A DNA stretch of 64,000 nt, taken from NCBI GenBank assembly GCA_963791315.1, contig CAWBRQ010000015.1, positions 23,887 to 87,886 of the forward strand, in the 5' to 3' direction. Position 1 is the first letter of the stretch; each line of letters starts with the position of its first letter. The position numbers were made by a program, and so were the translations under genes. The notes under the pieces are model-generated. The model was not told the DNA's origin and made no database searches. It saw nothing but the letters and a program-made list of their open reading frames with translations. This document shows positions 48,592 through 60,077 of this stretch, one piece after another. Origin of the DNA: JACCZX01 sp963791315 (GTDB taxonomy: Bacteria > Pseudomonadota > Gammaproteobacteria > Burkholderiales > Burkholderiaceae_F).

Positions 48592-49548
48592 CCGCTGATC
48601 CGTACAATCCCCAGGCGATGATGACGTTTCAGGAAACGATTTTGCGGCTGCAAGCGTACTGGTCCGAGCAGGGCTGCGCATTGCTGCAGCCGCTCGATTT
48701 GGAAGTCGGCGCTGGCACCTCGCATCCAGCGACCTTTTTGCGGGCGATTGGACCTGAGCCATGGCGCGCCGCATACGTGCAACCCTCGCGGCGCCCGAAG
48801 GATGCGCGCTACGGGGAAAATCCGAATCGCTTGCATCAGCATCATCAGTACCAGGTCGTGCTGAAGCCGTCGCCCCCGGATATCCTCGACGTTTATCTCG
48901 GGTCGCTGCATGCGCTGGGCATCGATACGCTCGTCAACGATATCCGCTTTGTCGAGGACAACTGGGAAAACCCGACGCTCGGCGCGTGGGGGCTCGGCTG
49001 GGAAGTTTGGATGAACGGCATGGAGATCACGCAGTTCACGTACTTCCAGCAGGTGGGCGGGCTCGAGTGCAAGCCGATTACCGGCGAGATCACCTACGGT
49101 CTCGAACGTCTCGACGATGTACCTGCAGAACGTCGACAACGTGTTCGACCTTGATTACTGCACGTGGCGCGATCGCGGCCTCTGCGCGTGCTGACGGTAC
49201 GGCGATGTGTTTCATCAGAACGAGGTCGAGCAGAGCCGCTACAACTTCGAGCGAGCGAGCCGGAGGTATTGCTCGCCAGTTCAACTTGTTCGAGGCCGAA
49301 GCGAAGCGGCTGATGGACGCGCAGCTTGCGCTGCCCGCGTACGAGATGGTGTTGAAGTGCAGCCACACCTTCAACTTGCTCGACGCACGCGGCGCGATCA
49401 GCGTGACGGAGCGCGCGGGTACATCGGCCGTATCCGCAATCTGTCGCGCCGGTCGCGCAGAGCTATTACGACTCGCGTGAGCGTCTCGGCTTTCCGATGG
49501 CTGGGCAATTCCGCTGGCGAGTACCCATCCTCCGGCGGGCCGCACTAA
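48588..49548 (+). CDS. glyQ: Glycine--tRNA ligase alpha subunit (several frameshifts)
   Basis: About 310 residues. ATG 48588 overlaps the lnt stop (ATGA). MTFQETILRLQAYW, CALLQPLDLEVGAGTSHPAT, YVQPSRRPKDARYGENPNR, HHQYQVVLKPSP and QQVGGLECKPITGEITYGLERL are in one frame. Frame changes after about 49118 are needed to follow MYLQNVDNVFDL, YGDVFHQNEVEQSRYNFE, FNLFEAEAKRLMD and HTFNLLDARGAISVTER. Catalytic subunit of the tetrameric bacterial glycyl-tRNA synthetase. Essential, so the breaks are most likely sequence errors. The exact end is uncertain. Confidence 0.9.
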
Positions 49549-49593
49549 GCAGCGGGCGCCCCTCAGGGCCGCGGCGCGTAGCGTGAGGGACAG

Positions 49594-51695
49594 CTGACGG
49601 ACTCGCTGCTCGTAGAGTTCAGACCGAGGAGCTGCCTCCAAGGGCGCTGAAGACCCTGAGTGACAGCGTTCGCCGCGGGTATCGAGACCGGTCTGTACGC
49701 GCGCGGCTTCGTGCACGGCCGACAGCCGTGGTGACGGCGTACGGATCGCCCAGCGCCGGCTCGCGGTGCACTTGACGCAGGTGGCGGCGTTCGGCGGACC
49801 GCCATTTCGGCAGAAGCTGTTGCCGCTTGCCGTGGGCGCGACGCCACGGGCAAGCGACGCCGGCGTTGCAGAAGAAGCTCAGGGCATCACTCGGCGTGCG
49901 AAGCCGATGGATAAGAAGTTGAAGCGAGAAAACGACGGCAAGCCGGAGATCTGTCTACAAGGCGAACCGCGGGGAGTTGTTGATGTGGCGCTGCAGCCGG
50001 TAATCGACGACACGATCGCCGGCTTGCCGATTCCAAAGATGATGAGCTACCAGCTGGCCGACGGCGAAACGACGACCTGCAGTTTGTGCGTCCTGCGCAT
50101 CGATTGATTGCAATGCACGGCCACGCTGTCGTGCCGGTGCATGCGCTCGGCTTACAGTCCGGAACCAAGACGCACGGACATCGCTTCCTGCGCCAGGCAC
50201 GTGGTCGTGTTCGCTCCGCGACACGTATGTCGAGCAGCTGAGCTCGAAGAGGGGTGCGTGATCCGTCGTTCGACGCAACGGCGTGAAGATCGAATCGCTT
50301 CTTCCGCGGAAGCGACGCAAGCACGATGCGCAGCCGGTGTTCCGGCGGAGCTGCTCGACGAGGTCACCGCGCTGGTCGAGTGGCCGGTCGTATACGACTC
50401 GACGTTCGAGCGCGGAGTACCTGATCGCTACCGCCGGAGTGCCTGCTGCTGACGATGCAGCAGAACCAGAAGTATTTTGCGCTGCGTGATCGCGCGGCAA
50501 GCTGCTCAATCGTTTTCTGCTGGTGTCGAAACTGGAAGCGACCATGACGATGATGCAATCGCGCGGGCAATGCCCGCGTCGTGCGGGCACGGCTGGCCGA
50601 TGCGAAGTTTTTCTACGACCAGGACCGCAAGCACACGCTCGAGAGCCGCGTTCCCGGACTGGCCCACGTCGTCTATCACGACAAGCTCGGGTACGCAGTT
50701 GCGAGCGCGTCGAGCGCATCACCGGCGATAGCGGTCGGCATTGCCCGGAACTCGGTCTCGACTCGCGCCGTCGAGCGCGCTGCACGACTGGCCAAGGCGG
50801 ACCTGCGCACGTTAATGGTCGGCGAGTTCCCGGAATTGCAGGGCATTATGGGCGAGTATTACGCCCGCACGACGGCGAGTCCGCACGATGTGGCGCTCGC
50901 GATTCGCGAGCACTACCAGCCGCGTTTCGCCGGCGATGCCGTGCCGTCGAGCGCGTGACGGCACCTGCGTCGCACTCGCCGACAAGCTCGAGACCCTGGT
51001 CGGACTCTTCGGCGTCGGCGAGAAGCCGACCGGCGAACGCGATCCGTTGCCTTGCGCCGACACGCCCTCGGCGTGCTTGCGCATGCTGAAGGAAGAAGCG
51101 CTGCCGCTAGACCTCGGGCACCTCGTCGATCGCGCGATCACGGCGTTTCCTGCCCGGCGTGCTCAAGGACACCGGATCGGCGCGCAACGCACTCGTGGCA
51201 TTCTTTATCGACCGGCTCGCCGGCCTGTTACGCGAAGAGGGCTACGCGGCGCAGCAGATCGATGCCGTGCTGGCCGAAGGGTCGCTGCGCATCGATCGGT
51301 GCCGCTTACGGCTGCGGCCGTGCGCGCCTTCATGGAGTTGCCGGAAGCGGCGAGCCTCGCTTCGGCCAACAAGCGCATCGACAACATTCTGAAAAAAGTC
51401 GCAGGCATGCACCCAGTGGTTTCGATCGCGAGCCTGTTGCTCGAACCAGCGGAACGCGCGCTCGGTGCAGCGTTCTTTGAAGTCCAGCCGCGGCCGAGCG
51501 CTGTACGCCTCGCGGCGACTTCACGGCGATGCTCGGTCACTGGCGCCGCTGAAGATGCCGGTCGATCGCTTCTTTGACGATGTTATGGTCAATGTCGACG
51601 ACGAACGCCTGCGCAACAACCGGCTCGGACTGCTGAAAGGCCTGCACGCCACGATGAATCGGGTGGCCGACATCTCCAAGCTCACAGCCGGCTGA
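49594..51695 (+). CDS. glyS: Glycine--tRNA ligase beta subunit (many frameshifts)
   Basis: About 700 residues in at least ten frame segments. SLLVEF-TEELPPRALKTL marks the start near 49594. Then PEICLQGEPRGVVDVALQP, PIPKMMSYQLADGETT, VRPAHRLIAMHGH, QNQKYFALRD, LADAKFFYDQDRKHTLESR, VYHDKLG, AARLAKADLRTLMVGEFPELQG and YYAR, IREHYQPRFAGDAVPS, ALADKLETLVGLFGVGEKPTG, and the end FFDDVMVNVDDERLRNNRLGLL (split here across motifs). Stop at 51695. tRNA-binding subunit of glycyl-tRNA synthetase. No long open frame survives, yet the protein can be followed end to end. Confidence 0.85.
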
Positions 51696-51741
51696 TGCGC
51701 GCCAAAGCCGCCGTCCTTCAAAGCGGCCGACCGGCCGCGCA

Positions 51742-52551
51742 GTGGCCCGACGCCGGTTAAGGTTGCCCGTGCTGGTCCTGCGCTCAGCGCTGTATCTGCT
51801 GTTTCTGATCGTCGTGGTCATTCCGTGGGCTTTCGTCGTGATGTCGGGGTGGCTGTTTCCGGTGCACACGCGCTATATGCTGTGCGCGCGTCTAGACAAG
51901 ATGGCGATCTGGGGCGCACGCGTCATCTGCGGAATCGAAGTGGAAGGTCGAAGGCTGGCACACCTGCCCGATGGGCCGGCGATCGTACTGCCGAAGCACC
52001 AATCGACGTGGGAAACGTTTTGGCTGCCACCGCTGATGCCGCGCGACCTGACCTTCGTCTACAAACGCGAACTCAATTGGGTGCCGTTTTTCGGTTGGGG
52101 CATCGCGTCGGCGCAGATGATCAGCATTGACCGACGCAAGGGACAGGATGCGTTCGAGCAGGTCGTCGAGCAGGGCATCGATCGACTTGCGCGCGGGCTG
52201 GTGGATCGTGATCTTTCCTGAGGGAACGCGCACGCAAGCCCGGCGCGAGCAGGCGCTACAAGACCGGCGGAGCGCGCCTCGCGGTGCGCACCGGCGCATG
52301 CGGCGGTGCCGATTGCGGTGAATTCCGGTGAATCTGGCCACGAAGGGCATTCATCAAAACGCCCGGGAGTGGTCAGCGTGTCGATCGGGCCGCCGATCGA
52401 TCCGAGCGGCAAGACCGCAGAGGAAGTCGGCGCTGCGGTCGAGACATGGATTGAATCCGAGATGCGCAGACTCGCGCCGCATCGTTACAGCGCACCGTAT
52501 GTGCCGTCCAATAGCCGAAGAGTGGAAAATGCGGCGGCGGGGGCAGCTTGA
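51742..52551 (+). CDS. plsC: 1-acyl-sn-glycerol-3-phosphate acyltransferase (frameshifts)
   Basis: About 268 residues. An N-terminal membrane helix (RSALYLLFLIVVVIPWAFVV). PlsC motifs: KHQSTWET (motif I, His with Glu in place of Asp, as is common in this branch), KRELNWVPFFGWG, IDRRKGQDAF, and FPEGTRT after a shift near 52195. Another shift near 52300 restores PIAVNSGE and SIGPPIDPSGK. Makes phosphatidic acid at the inner membrane. Its stop overlaps the next gene's TTG at 52548. The gene gmhB, often found between glyS and plsC in relatives, is absent. Confidence 0.85.
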
Positions 52552-53327
52552 TTCGACAGCTGTTGCTGGCGTTCGATTTGCCGCAATCATTGCCGACGCC
52601 TCCAGTTTCGTCTGCAAGCGAACGCCGCCTTGCAGTCGCGAACCGGATCCTCGCGTATCGCCTGCAGCGCGTGCGAAGACGCACCATCGGGTTTCAAATT
52701 AATGAGCGCGGATTGACGATTCGCGCGCCGCGCTCGATTGCGCTGAGAGAAATTGAGTCGGCAATCGTCGAGAATCAACGATGGATTTTTGCGAAGCAGA
52801 TCGAATGGCAAGCGTGGTGCGAGCGACGGCGACAGTCGGCAATTCGCTTTACCGAGGGCGGTGTCGTGCGATATCTCGGCAAGCCGATGACGCTGCGATT
52901 GGGCTCACCGATCGCCGCTGCCGACCACGACGCCAACGAGATACGTCTGGCGTTGCCGATAACGGCACCCGAATCTGACGTGCGCCAGGTGCTGCAGGCG
53001 TGGTTTCAGACGCAGGCGCGGAGCATCATCAGCGAACGCTTGGCGCGCTTTGCCGATCGCATTCCGGAGCGCTTTGCCGGCTGGCGACTGTCGTCGGCAC
53101 GCACACAATGGGGATCGTGCTCGCACAATGGCCGCGTTCGTCTCAATTGGCGCCTCGTGCACTTCGCATCGCCCGTCATCGACTACGTCATCGCGCACGA
53201 ACTGGCGCACCTGCGCGAGCTCAATCACGGCGCACGCTTCTGGAAAGAGGTTGCGCGCCTACTGCCCGGTTTTGAAGCTGCGCGCGATCAGATCAAGCGC
53301 GTCGAGATCGCGGCTATCTCGTTTTAG
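52548..53327 (+). CDS. YgjP-like M48-type metallopeptidase
   Basis: 259 residues from TTG 52548, intact. The N-terminal half has RRTIGFQINERGLTIRAP and ENQRWIFAKQ. The C-terminal half has WGSCSHNGRVRLNWRLV, then the zinc motif HELAH followed by LRELNHGARFWKEVA, in which the third His is the remaining ligand. This is the YgjP/DUF45 (SprT-like) family of small metallopeptidases. Biological substrate unknown. Its last 14 bases overlap the convergent rsmA end. Confidence 0.88.
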   Translation: MIRQLLLAFDLPQSLPTPPVSSASERRLAVANRILAYRLQRVRRRTIGFQINERGLTIRAPRSIALREIESAIVENQRWIFAKQIEWQAWCERRRQSAIRFTEGGVVRYLGKPMTLRLGSPIAAADHDANEIRLALPITAPESDVRQVLQAWFQTQARSIISERLARFADRIPERFAGWRLSSARTQWGSCSHNGRVRLNWRLVHFASPVIDYVIAHELAHLRELNHGARFWKEVARLLPGFEAARDQIKRVEIAAISF

Positions 53328-54154
53328 CCGCAGCGAAACGGTGCGCAAGCTCGACGAAACTTTGCACGCCCAGCGTCTCGGCGCGCGCTTGCGGATCGAC
53401 CCCACTTTCGATGATCTGCTCGGCATCGAGCAATTCGGACAATGCGTTGCGCAGCGTCTTGCGCCGCTGGCCGAACGCTGCAGCCACGACTCGTGCGAAC
53501 GCCTGCAGCGTCAACGTCTGGAAGTTCGCTTGACGCGAGCGGCTGCATTCGCACGACGCTCGATGTGACCTGCGGCGCGGGCTTGAATGCGCCACGCGGA
53601 ACGTCGAAGAGCTTGATCAGCCGATAGCGAAATTGCAGCATCACCGATAGCCGGCCGTACGTCTTGCCTCCCGGCGAGGCGACCATGCGGTCGACAACCT
53701 CCTTTTGCAGCATGAAGTGTTGATCGATCACGCTTTCAGCGATCGGCATTAACGCGAACAACAACGGTGTCGAGATGTTGTAGGGCAGATTGCCGACGAT
53801 GCGCAAGGGCACAGGTTCCAATTCGCTCCAGTCGAAGGTCAGCGCGTCGGCTTCGATCAAGGTTAACTTTTCTGCGGAAAACCGCATTCGCAATCGGGCA
53901 GCAAGGTCACGGTCAATCTCGATTGCCTTGAGATGGTGCGCGCGTTCAATCAACGCGCCTGTGAGCGCTGCTTGACCAGGGCCAATTTCGACGATCGATT
54001 GTCCGGGTCGCGGATCGATCGCGTCGACGATCCGTGCGACGACGCCGGCGTCATGCAGAAAGTTCTGGCCAAAGCGCTTACGTGCGCGATGCGGCCCTTG
54101 ATGCGGCTCCGCCGCGGGAATTTGTTCGCCCGCGGTCGCTACGCGCCCGCTCAC
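53314..54154 (-). CDS. rsmA: 16S rRNA (adenine(1518)-N6/adenine(1519)-N6)-dimethyltransferase (frameshift near the end)
   Basis: About 275 residues. ARKRFGQNFLHD, VEIGPGQAALTGALIE, EADALTFD and the NLPYNIS catalytic motif IV, then QKEVVDRMVA. A shift near 53540 restores FGQRRKTLRNALSELL. Dimethylates two adjacent adenosines in the 16S 3' hairpin. The start is uncertain: GTG 54154 is in frame, while ATG 54198, overlapping the pdxA stop (ATGA), would need one more shift. Minus-strand order surA-pdxA-rsmA is conserved. Confidence 0.9.
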
Positions 54155-54194
54155 CCGTGGGGCTCGCGAGCTGGGTCGGCCCGGCGCTCATCGC

Positions 54195-55173
54195 TCATGC
54201 TGCCTGCTGCTGACGGATTGCGCGGCGTGCGAGTTCGATTGCAAGCTTCAGCGCGGCCCGCATGCTGCCGGCGTCTGCACGGCCGGTGCCCGCGCAGATC
54301 GAGCGCGGTACCGTGGTCGACCGACGTGCGGACAAACGGCAAGCCAAGCGTCATATTCACGCCGTGACCGAACGTCGCGTATTTCAGCACCGGCAATCCC
54401 TGGTCGTGGAACATTGCGAGTACCGCGTCGTAGCGCTGCACGAGTGACGGAACGAACACCGTGTCGGCCGGCAGCGGACCGTCGACGTCGATGACCCTGG
54501 CTGCGCACGCTCGAATCGCAGGCGCGATCAGTTCGATTTCCTCGCGCCCGATGTGCCCACTCTCGCCGGCGTGCGGATTCAGGCCCGGTGACCACGATGC
54601 GCGGCCGTATCGATGCCGAAGCGGCGATGCAGGTCCGCGATCGAGGATGTTTAGCACGGCGGTTACAGCCGTCGACGCGTCAGCGCCGCGCTGCGACCGA
54701 CGCAATCGGCAGATGCGTGGTGGCGAGTGCGACGCGAAGCGGTCCGTGCGCGTGTCGCCGGCCAGCATCATCACGACGCGGGCGGTGCCGGTGCGCTCGG
54801 CCAGATATTCGGTGTGGCCGCTGAACGGGACGTCGGCGTCGTTGATCACGCTCTTCTGCACCGGCGCGGTGACGATCGCGTCGTAGCGGCCGTCCTGGCT
54901 CCCGCGATTGCTCGATCGAGCGTCGCGAGCACATAGCGCGCGTTGCGCGAGTCGAGCCGACCCGGATGGCGATGGTGCGCCAGGGCGACATGCTCGATCT
55001 GCACGTCGGCGGGAATGGCGGTGCCCGGACATACGCGCGCGCTGCTCGATCAGACGCGGCGTCACCGATCAACGTCACATCGGCGGCCAGCGTGCCCGAC
55101 TCAGTCGACCACGGCGATCTCAGGTCCGTATGCCGGCCGGATCACCGGTGGTGAGCGCCAGTTTCGATCGCAT
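54195..55173 (-). CDS. pdxA: 4-hydroxythreonine-4-phosphate dehydrogenase (several frameshifts)
   Basis: About 326 residues. ATG 55173 gives MRSKLALTTGDPAGI. Frame changes then occur at several points before DAIVTAPVQKSVINDADVPFSGHTEY, which has the metal His. LNPHAGESGHIGREE (second His), PLPADTVF, HDQGLPVLKY (third His) and RTSVDHGTALDL follow. The C-terminus ends KLAIELARRAIRQQQ with TGA at 54197-54195. Step of pyridoxal phosphate synthesis. The gene overlaps or abuts the end of surA. Confidence 0.88.
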
Positions 55174-55179
55174 GTCGAG

Positions 55180-56598
55180 GCGAACGCTGGCCTAGACCGC
55201 GCTCGTCGATGCCGGTACTCGACATAGGTCTTGTCGCGCAGCTGGCGCAGCCAGTCCTGATAGGCCTCGTCGCTCTTGCGGTCGCGCAGCGCCTGCCGCG
55301 CCTGCTGTCGCGCGCGGTCGGTCGAGGCACGGCTTCGGTCTTGCGCTCGAGGACCTGGATCAGATGCCAGCCGAAGGGCGACTGCACCGGCTCGCTGATT
55401 TCGTTGAGCTTCAGCGCGTTCATCGCGCGCTCGAATTCCGGCACCGTGTCACCCGGGTAGACCCAGCCGAGATCGCCGCCGCGGCTGCCGCTCGGATCGA
55501 CCGAATGCAGGCGGGCGAGCGTGCCGAATTCGATCTGGCCCGCTTCGATGCGCAGCTTGAATCTCCTCGAGCCGGCGCTTGACGTCGGCCTCGGGCGTGA
55601 CGTCGGATACGCGCAGCAGGATATGCCGCACGTGCGTTTGCTGGACCGGCGCCTGGTGCTGGCGAGCTTGCCGTCGACGCGCGCTGCGGCGGCCCAAGAC
55701 CTTCAGGATGTGGAAGCCGTTCGGACTGCGGACAATCGGCGCGATGTCGCCGACCTTGACGTCCTTTGATCGCATCGAGGAATAGCGTCGGCAAACGCTC
55801 CGTCGTGCGCCAGCCCAGCGCACCGCCCTGCAGAGCTTCGGGGCGTTCGAGATAGGTCGCGACGAGCGCAAAGTCCGCGCCGCCTTTCAGCTGCGACAGG
55901 ATCTCGTCGGCACGCTGCCGGGTTTCGTCGACAGCGATCGCTTGGCGAATTTTCCGGAACGCGCAGCAGAATCTGTGCAAGGTTGATCTCCTCGCCGTCC
56001 GTCGTACACCCGGCCTGGTCGGCGATGAAGTTGTCGAGTTCGTTCTCGGAGATCTGCAGCCGTCCATCGACCTCGCGTTCGCGCAGACGATTGAGCAGAA
56101 TGTCCTGCCGCACGTCGTCGCGGAACTGCTTGAACGAGACGCCCTCGGCCTCGAGTCGCTGGCGCAGCGCCGGCATCGTCATGTTGTTGGCTTCGGCGAT
56201 GCGCGCCATCGCCGCGTTGACCGTCGCGTCGTCGACGCGGACACCCGATCTCGCGCGCCATCTGCAGCTGCGCCCGATCGATGATCATGCGCTCGAGCAC
56301 CTGACGTTCGAGGATGTCGGCTGACGGCGGCCTGGATCTTCTGCCGCTGCAGCTGCAGTTCCGCGACGCGCGTGCGCGCCTGCAGCTCGTTGGCGGTAAT
56401 GACCTCATCGTTGACGACGGCGACGATGCGGTCGATCGGTCGCGGAGCGGGGCGTGGCGTTGCCGCCGCCGCAGCAGCGGACGCAGGCCCGGCCGGCTGC
56501 ACCGCCTGTCGTTGCCGAAGCTGGCACTGGCCGCCACCAGCGATGCGACGAACAGTGCGAACTTGCTGAGTCTTGTAGAGGTGAGCGGATCTGATCAT
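55180..56598 (-). CDS. surA: Periplasmic chaperone/peptidyl-prolyl isomerase SurA (many frameshifts)
   Basis: About 470 residues in at least six frame segments from ATG 56598 (MIRSAHLYKT, start of a signal peptide continued in another frame as ALFVASLVAA). PIDRIVAVVNDEVITANEL opens the SurA N-domain. EANNMTMPALRQRLEAEGVSFKQFRDDVRQ and LNRLREREVDGRLQ follow, shown here as parts of one stretch. Two parvulin domains follow (HILLRVSDVTPEADVKRRLEE; SPFGWHLIQVLERKTE near the end). It escorts outer membrane proteins, including LptD, encoded upstream in the same unit. End about 55185, uncertain. Confidence 0.85.
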
Positions 56599-56685
56599 TG
56601 CTGCATTCAGAAGGGATCTAGTCGCGCAGTCGTTCGAGGTCACCAGCGCGCCTATCCGCGCGTACTCGCGCACTTACTCGCGCAT

Positions 56686-59031
56686 TTACTCGTAGTAATC
56701 GAAACATCCCCGGCTGTCGCGGCAGTGGGTTAAGCGCTGGTAGCCGGGGATATTACGCTTGCAGGTTGGCGGCACTTGTTCCGACACTGGTGAGCCCGGT
56801 GAGTTCCAGCTGGATATAGAAGTTCGAGGTGGTCGACGCGGTCGTGGTCGGAAACCTTTGCATCGCGAAGCGCAGCAACCAGCAGTCTGCCTTGTATTCG
56901 AAGCCGGCGATGATGTCGATCGGCTTGCTGTTTTCGAACGAATAGTTGATGCGCCCGACGCCGTACCAGCGGTCCGACAGTGGCCATTGCGCCGAGAGGT
57001 CGATTTGGTCGATGCCGTCAGGGCTGGTAGCGGTAGTAGGCGGTCAACACCGACGCACGTCGGGCTGCCAGCGCATGCCCGCAGTTGCGCGAGATCGCAC
57101 TGGTTTCGGCCGAGTACTGCACGGCGAGCTCGGCCGCCCATGATTTGCCGAGCTGCGCGTAGATCGCTGCCAGCAGGTCGCTTTCGTTGCTGGCGCGCGG
57201 GGTTTCGCCAGGCAGACGTGACCTTCTGGTCGGTGAAGTAGTAGCGTTGTCCGACCGATGCGCGCAGGCGTTCGGCACCGGTCTCCTGGTCGAGGATGCG
57301 CGTCGCGAGCGCGAGCGGTCAGCTGATTCGCATTGACGATCCGGTCGTAGCCCGAGTAGATGTTCTCCGTGAAGAACTGCGCATAGTTGAGGTCGGCCAG
57401 CGCGCTGTCGAAGTTGGGCAGACTGGTTCTGCGCGCGAAACGGTATGTAGGCGTAGTACAGCCGCGGCTCGAGCGTTTGCTGTGACGCGCGCCCGAACCA
57501 CTGCAGTGTCGCGCTCGAAGATGAGGCCGCTGTCGAGGCTCAAGATCGGCAGACGTGCGCGTCGGCGTCGGATCGCTCGGGTGAATTGCGGATCGAGGTC
57601 GTAGTAGGTCGCCGACACGCTGCGCTCGCGGCGTGATGAACCAGCCTGGCGCCATGATGGGATAGGCACGCGCGGGTTGATGATGTAGCGCGTTCCGTCC
57701 TGCAGTCCCGCCTGCGGGTTCGTAAAGCGTGTGCCGTCCAAAATGGCCGCGGCCTCCCAACCGCGCCAGTCGGCGACATAGCCGGTGACCGTGACCTGCG
57801 GCACGCGTTCGTACGGCGGCGTAACCGGCTGCGAGCGGATCCTGCAACACCTGGTTCTTGGTCACGCGCACCGCGGTGTTCCAGTACGGACTCCGTGTAC
57901 GACACGAAGCCGTCCTGTCGGCAGGACCTTCTGCGATGAGCCGAGGATCGTGCTGGAGAAATCGACGAAATAGTTGTCGTCGGAGACACGGTTGTAGTTG
58001 ATGCCGGCCGCGATACCCGACGGCCCGATGTAACTGATACTGCACGCCGGTGTAGTCACGCGACGTGCCGGTCTGGCGGTCGTCCGGGATCACGTCGTAC
58101 AGCAGCGTGCCGTTGAAAGTCGGCTCGAGATAGCGCAACTCGTTGCCGAGCAGCACACCACGCTTGCTCATCACGCGCGGTGAAATCGTGTAGTCGTAAT
58201 TTGGCGCGATGTTCCAGTAATACGGCGTGCGGATGTCGGTACCCAGCGTCGAACTGAGTCCGAAGCTCGGCGTGAGAAAGCCGGAGCGCCGCTGGTTGCC
58301 GATCGGAAATCCGAAGAATTGGCGAGGCCAGAATCGGAATGCCCTGGAAATACAGGTAGCCCCAACGTCGCCGTCGCCGACTGGTCGAGCGAATCGATGT
58401 CGACGGACTCGACCTGGACCCACCATGCGTCGTCGCCGGGCGCACACGTCGTGAACTTCGCGTTTTCCATCCGCGCCCGCTGTTCCGACAGGAACTCGAC
58501 CAGCGCGGCTTCGCCGCGTCCGTTGCGCGCCGGATAGGTGAACTGCGCGTCGGGCATCGAACCGGTCTGCGCGTCGACGTGGAAGTCGAGAGTTCAGTCC
58601 CGCAAACGAAGCCCCGCCGCGAAACACTCGCGCATGACCCTCGACGTCGACGATATCGGTAGCCTGCGTGTAAGTGATGCGTTCACCGCGCAGTACGATG
58701 CCGCCGCGGCGTACTTCGGCATCCCTCGAGAACGATCTTCTCGTCGACCGAGCCTTCGATGTTGTGCGCGCGCGCATAGGTCGGCGTTCTCCGGCTCACC
58801 GGTCGCGACTTTCGACGAGTTCGCGCTCAAGCTTTAGCTGTGGGCGCGCCGTCTCCTGCGGGTTCTCCTTCGCAGCAGCTTGCGCAAGGGCATCGCGCTC
58901 GTCGTCAGAAATCCGGCAGAACGCACCGGAGTTAGCACGAAGGAGAAGACAGCGCGGCGTTCGCCGGCAGGCGCTAGAATCTGTGAAAGCGTGGCGAGGT
59001 CGGGCCGGAGCGGCGCGCCGATTATAGGCAT
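56686..59031 (-). CDS. lptD: LPS-assembly protein LptD (many frameshifts)
   Basis: About 780 residues in at least eight frame segments from about ATG 59031. VFSFVLTPV looks like the signal peptide. LKLERELVESRDR, GDAEVRRGGIVLRGERITYTQ and VDVEGHARVFRGG form the periplasmic OstA domain. The barrel part has GFPIGNQRRSGFLTPSFG, YYWNIAPNYDYTISPRVMSKRG and ELRYLEPTFNGTLLYD, ending in NIPGY as in other betaproteobacterial LptD. Inserts LPS into the outer membrane. Divergent from amgK with only 39 bases between starts, so the promoters must overlap. The C-terminal end is uncertain. Confidence 0.85.
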
Positions 59032-59070
59032 CGGCACCTCTCGGTTCTGTCCGCGGCGCGTCCCACACTG

Positions 59071-60077
59071 ATGAAACACTCTGCTCCAACCTCGACCGGA
59101 GAGCCCTCCGACGCACGCCTTACTTCGCTTCAGCCTGGCTGGCGCTGCCGGCCGAGTTGCATCGAACCCGACACAGTGCGACCGGCATCCGTGGACGCGA
59201 GCTTCCGCCGCTATTTCCGGGTCGACGGCGACGGCGGAACGCTGATCGTGATGGATGCACCGCCCGACAAGGAGGATGTGGGCCCGTTCGTTCGGGTGGC
59301 CGGGATGCTGCGCGACGCCGGAGTCAACGCCCCGACTCGTGATCGCGATCATTCGCAGGGGTTCCTGTTGCTGACCGATCTGGGACGGCAGACGTTTCTG
59401 ACGTGCTCAATGACGACAATGCCGCGGCGTTGTTCTGCGATGCGATCGGCTGCACTCATACGCTGGCAGCTTGCCACCCGACCCGGCGCACTGCCGCCCT
59501 ACGACGAAGTGCTGCTGCGGCGCGAACTGGGGTTGTTCCCGGACTGGTATGTTGCGCGTCACCTCGGGCGATCATTGATCGACGCGCAGCGGCCACTCGC
59601 GACATGTTCGATCGCATCGTCGCGGCGAACCTGAGGCAGCCGACAGTGTTCGTTCATCGTGACTACATGCCGCGCAATCTGATGGTGTCGTCGCCGTCAA
59701 CCCGGGAGTGATCGACTTCCAGGATGCGGTGATTGGGCCGGTCACTTACGATCTGGCGTCGCTGTTTCGGGACGCGTTCATCAGCTGGGATGAAGAACGC
59801 ATGCATCGACTGGGCGATCCGCTATTGGGGAGCCGCGCGCCGGGCCGGGCTTCCGGTCGGCGCCGACTTCGCCTTGTTCTGGCGCGATTTCGAATGGATG
59901 GGGCTGCAGCGCCACCTGAAGGTACTGGGCATTTTCGCGCGCATCAACTACCGCGACGGCAAGCCGCACTATCTGACCGACACGCCGCGGTTCGTCAGTT
60001 ACGTGCGCGCGGTCGCTCGACGCTACGACGAACTCGCGCCGCTGGCGCGCCTGTTCGACGAGCTGGAATTGATGTGA
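59071..60077 (+). CDS. amgK: N-acetylmuramate/N-acetylglucosamine kinase (about five frameshifts)
   Basis: About 336 residues. ASFRRYFRVDGDGGTLIVMDAPP is the N-lobe; LLLTDLGRQTFL, PPYDEVLLRRELGLFPDWY, the catalytic VHRDYMPRNLM, and VIDFQDAVIGPVTYDL with the metal-binding Asp follow, then FEWMGLQRHLKVLGIFARI. This is the aminoglycoside-phosphotransferase-like AmgK, which phosphorylates recovered MurNAc at the anomeric position for direct conversion to UDP-MurNAc. The adjacent murU, overlapping by GTGA at 60074, supports this. The stretch is intact in Asp and Asn active residues despite the frame changes. Confidence 0.88.

Noticed and set aside
47673..49154. A 493-codon open frame joining the nitrilase part of lnt to glyQ
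   Set aside because: glyQ has its own ATG at 48588 overlapping the corrected lnt stop, and the stretch 48450-48587 of this frame is not Lnt-like. It is an indel artefact.
56686..59352. Several minus-strand frames suggesting multiple small proteins in the lptD region
   Set aside because: Each carries successive pieces of one LptD sequence in order, so they are fragments of one gene.
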